64,000 nucleotides of DNA from Parelaphostrongylus tenuis (taxonomy: Eukaryota; Nematoda; Chromadorea; Rhabditida; Metastrongylidae): contig JAHQIW010003914.1 in the NCBI GenBank assembly GCA_019055375.1, forward strand, positions 1 through 64,000, written 5' to 3'. Positions 63,200-64,000 of the stretch are shown piece by piece. The notes below the pieces were generated by a model. That model was not told the origin of the DNA and did no database searches. It saw only the letters and a list, made by a program, of their open reading frames with translations. Position 1 is the stretch's first letter, and every line of letters starts with the position of its first letter. The position numbers were made by a program, and so were the translations under genes.

Positions 63200-63655
63200 T
63201 TAAAGAATAGAACGAAGTAATTTCTGTATTCTTGAAAGGTCCCAACTCCTGAAGTAGACTAATAATGGAGAACTGGAATGAGTTTTGTGGCATCGTAAGC
63301 AGCGTGCAACACTATTATTGAAGCATTCAAAAGATCCGCTACCAGGTTCAACGATATCACGAGCGTTTGTTGTGTGAAATGAGTCGGGAAGCTCGAAGTC
63401 AGCGAGTGGAACGTCCGAGACATTGCCAAAAGTAAGCTGAAGTTGCGTAGGTACAAAATCACTGGTGTTCACTTTTTGGACAAAGAGAGAAAGAATAATG
63501 GTTTTCAACTTCACTCCGAATGCTTCGTTTGGTAGGTGCGGCTGGTTTTCAAACATGCTTCTCAAAATTGAAAAGGTATTTCCGGTAGAACGATTCGCAA
63601 TCACCCAATCGACCAATTTTTCCGAATAGATCACCAGAAGTTGGTAGTAGCAAAA
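63200..63655 (-). other. Unidentified minus-strand open region
   Basis: A minus-strand frame spans 63,200-63,781 (193 codons); its first ~43 codons overlap the mariner on the other strand and are not genuine. The rest, including SILRSMFENQPHLPNEAFGV and TQLQLTFGNVSDVPLADF, looks protein-like, and an adjacent frame continues with ADLLNASIIVLHAAYDATKL. This suggests a frameshifted coding relic or exon. I recognise no domain. Confidence 0.3.
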
Positions 63656-63659
63656 ATAA

Positions 63660-64000
63660 TGGGTCAGAGTCATTTTCCGGTCTCTGCAATCATCTGGGCC
63701 TGCATTTGCGTCACCGGAAAGATTCCGCTGGTCTTCATCAACGGAAACGTCAAAATGAACGCTGCCAACTATCATCAGCAAGTTTTATGCGGTGTACTAG
63801 AACCTTGGAGTACGTACACTTTGTCGCCGACGAATTTACGCTCCAGCAGGAGTGGACTGATGCTCATACGGCCCGCTCAACGATTGCCATCCGTCGATAG
63901 CTGTTTCCAGGATTTTAGGGACCAGAAAATTCAACTACCAGATTTGTCGGATCTCAACACAGTGATTACTCCGTGTGGTCCATATTGGAAGGGAAAATCT
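63660..64000 (+). pseudogene. Tc1/mariner-superfamily transposase, window edge
   Basis: The plus strand encodes SHFPVSAIIWACICVTGKIP, LVFINGNVKMNAANYHQQVL and CGVLEPWS. After a frameshift come FADEFTLQQEWTDAHTARST and then DLN and PYW pieces, running off the window. The family is that of the 50.2 kb copy (shared KTxLVFINGNVK). The second catalytic Asp (LQQDW in relatives) reads LQQEW. Confidence 0.7.

Overview
The window is eukaryotic, AT-rich, sparse in genes and dense in repeats. Codons, short TTTTCAG-type 3' splice sites, a trypsin-inhibitor-like (TIL) secreted-protein gene, RTE and Penelope retroelements and a 'bandit'-like mariner point to a parasitic clade V nematode, most likely a strongylid or hookworm (inference; no marker gene proves the species).

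Only one host gene can be supported. It is a plus-strand, multi-exon gene spread over about 39.5-56.3 kb. It encodes tandem four-cysteine modules with a recurring CDSNTG or CDNNTG motif, then a complete ten-cysteine TIL domain and a stop. Eleven exons join in frame. The core exons are 102 nt, phase 1-1 cassettes duplicated together with an intronic TA microsatellite, and two further cassettes have decayed to pseudo-exons. Its introns hold SINEs, a mariner and hammerhead-bearing repeats. The 5' end (signal peptide) was not found.

The most unusual content is a set of hammerhead ribozyme (HHR) motifs. (1) At 3.73-4.73 kb a repeat of exactly 317 bp per unit carries one minus-strand type I HHR per unit. 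It has two tandem copies, a partial third and an inverted copy, and resembles the tandem HHR repeats called retrozymes in plants and metazoans. The block is flanked by a 12-bp duplication and sits inside the HHR core of an older copy. Related decayed elements lie at 3.09-3.54, 30.94-31.28 and 45.42-46.01 kb. (2) A second HHR family forms a palindrome at 37.22-37.50 kb. (3) Penelope-like element (PLE) ends carry short PLE-type HHRs at 18.5, 20.8, 25.0 and 27.85 kb.

Mobile elements by position: PLE GIY-YIG tail at 2.4 kb; mariner remnant at 6.0-6.5 kb (minus); SINE at 11.7 kb; PLE tails at 18.5-19.1 and 20.75-21.0 kb; RTE 3' end at 19.7 kb and RTE 5' end at 22.05-22.63 kb; a PLE composite at 24.93-28.0 kb with reverse transcriptase, nested SINE, GIY-YIG domain and inverted end copies; paired tRNA-derived SINEs at 33.5, 35.3 and 55.2 kb; PLE tail at 34.6 kb; mariner remnants at 50.2, 54.0 and 63.7 kb; and a mariner nested in a SINE at 61.2-62.0 kb. 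Several SINE families recur as divergent minus/plus pairs. The remaining stretches (about 7.3-11.6, 12-18.4, 28-30.2, 37.5-39.5, 42.7-45.4 and 56.3-60.3 kb) show no gene I can support.
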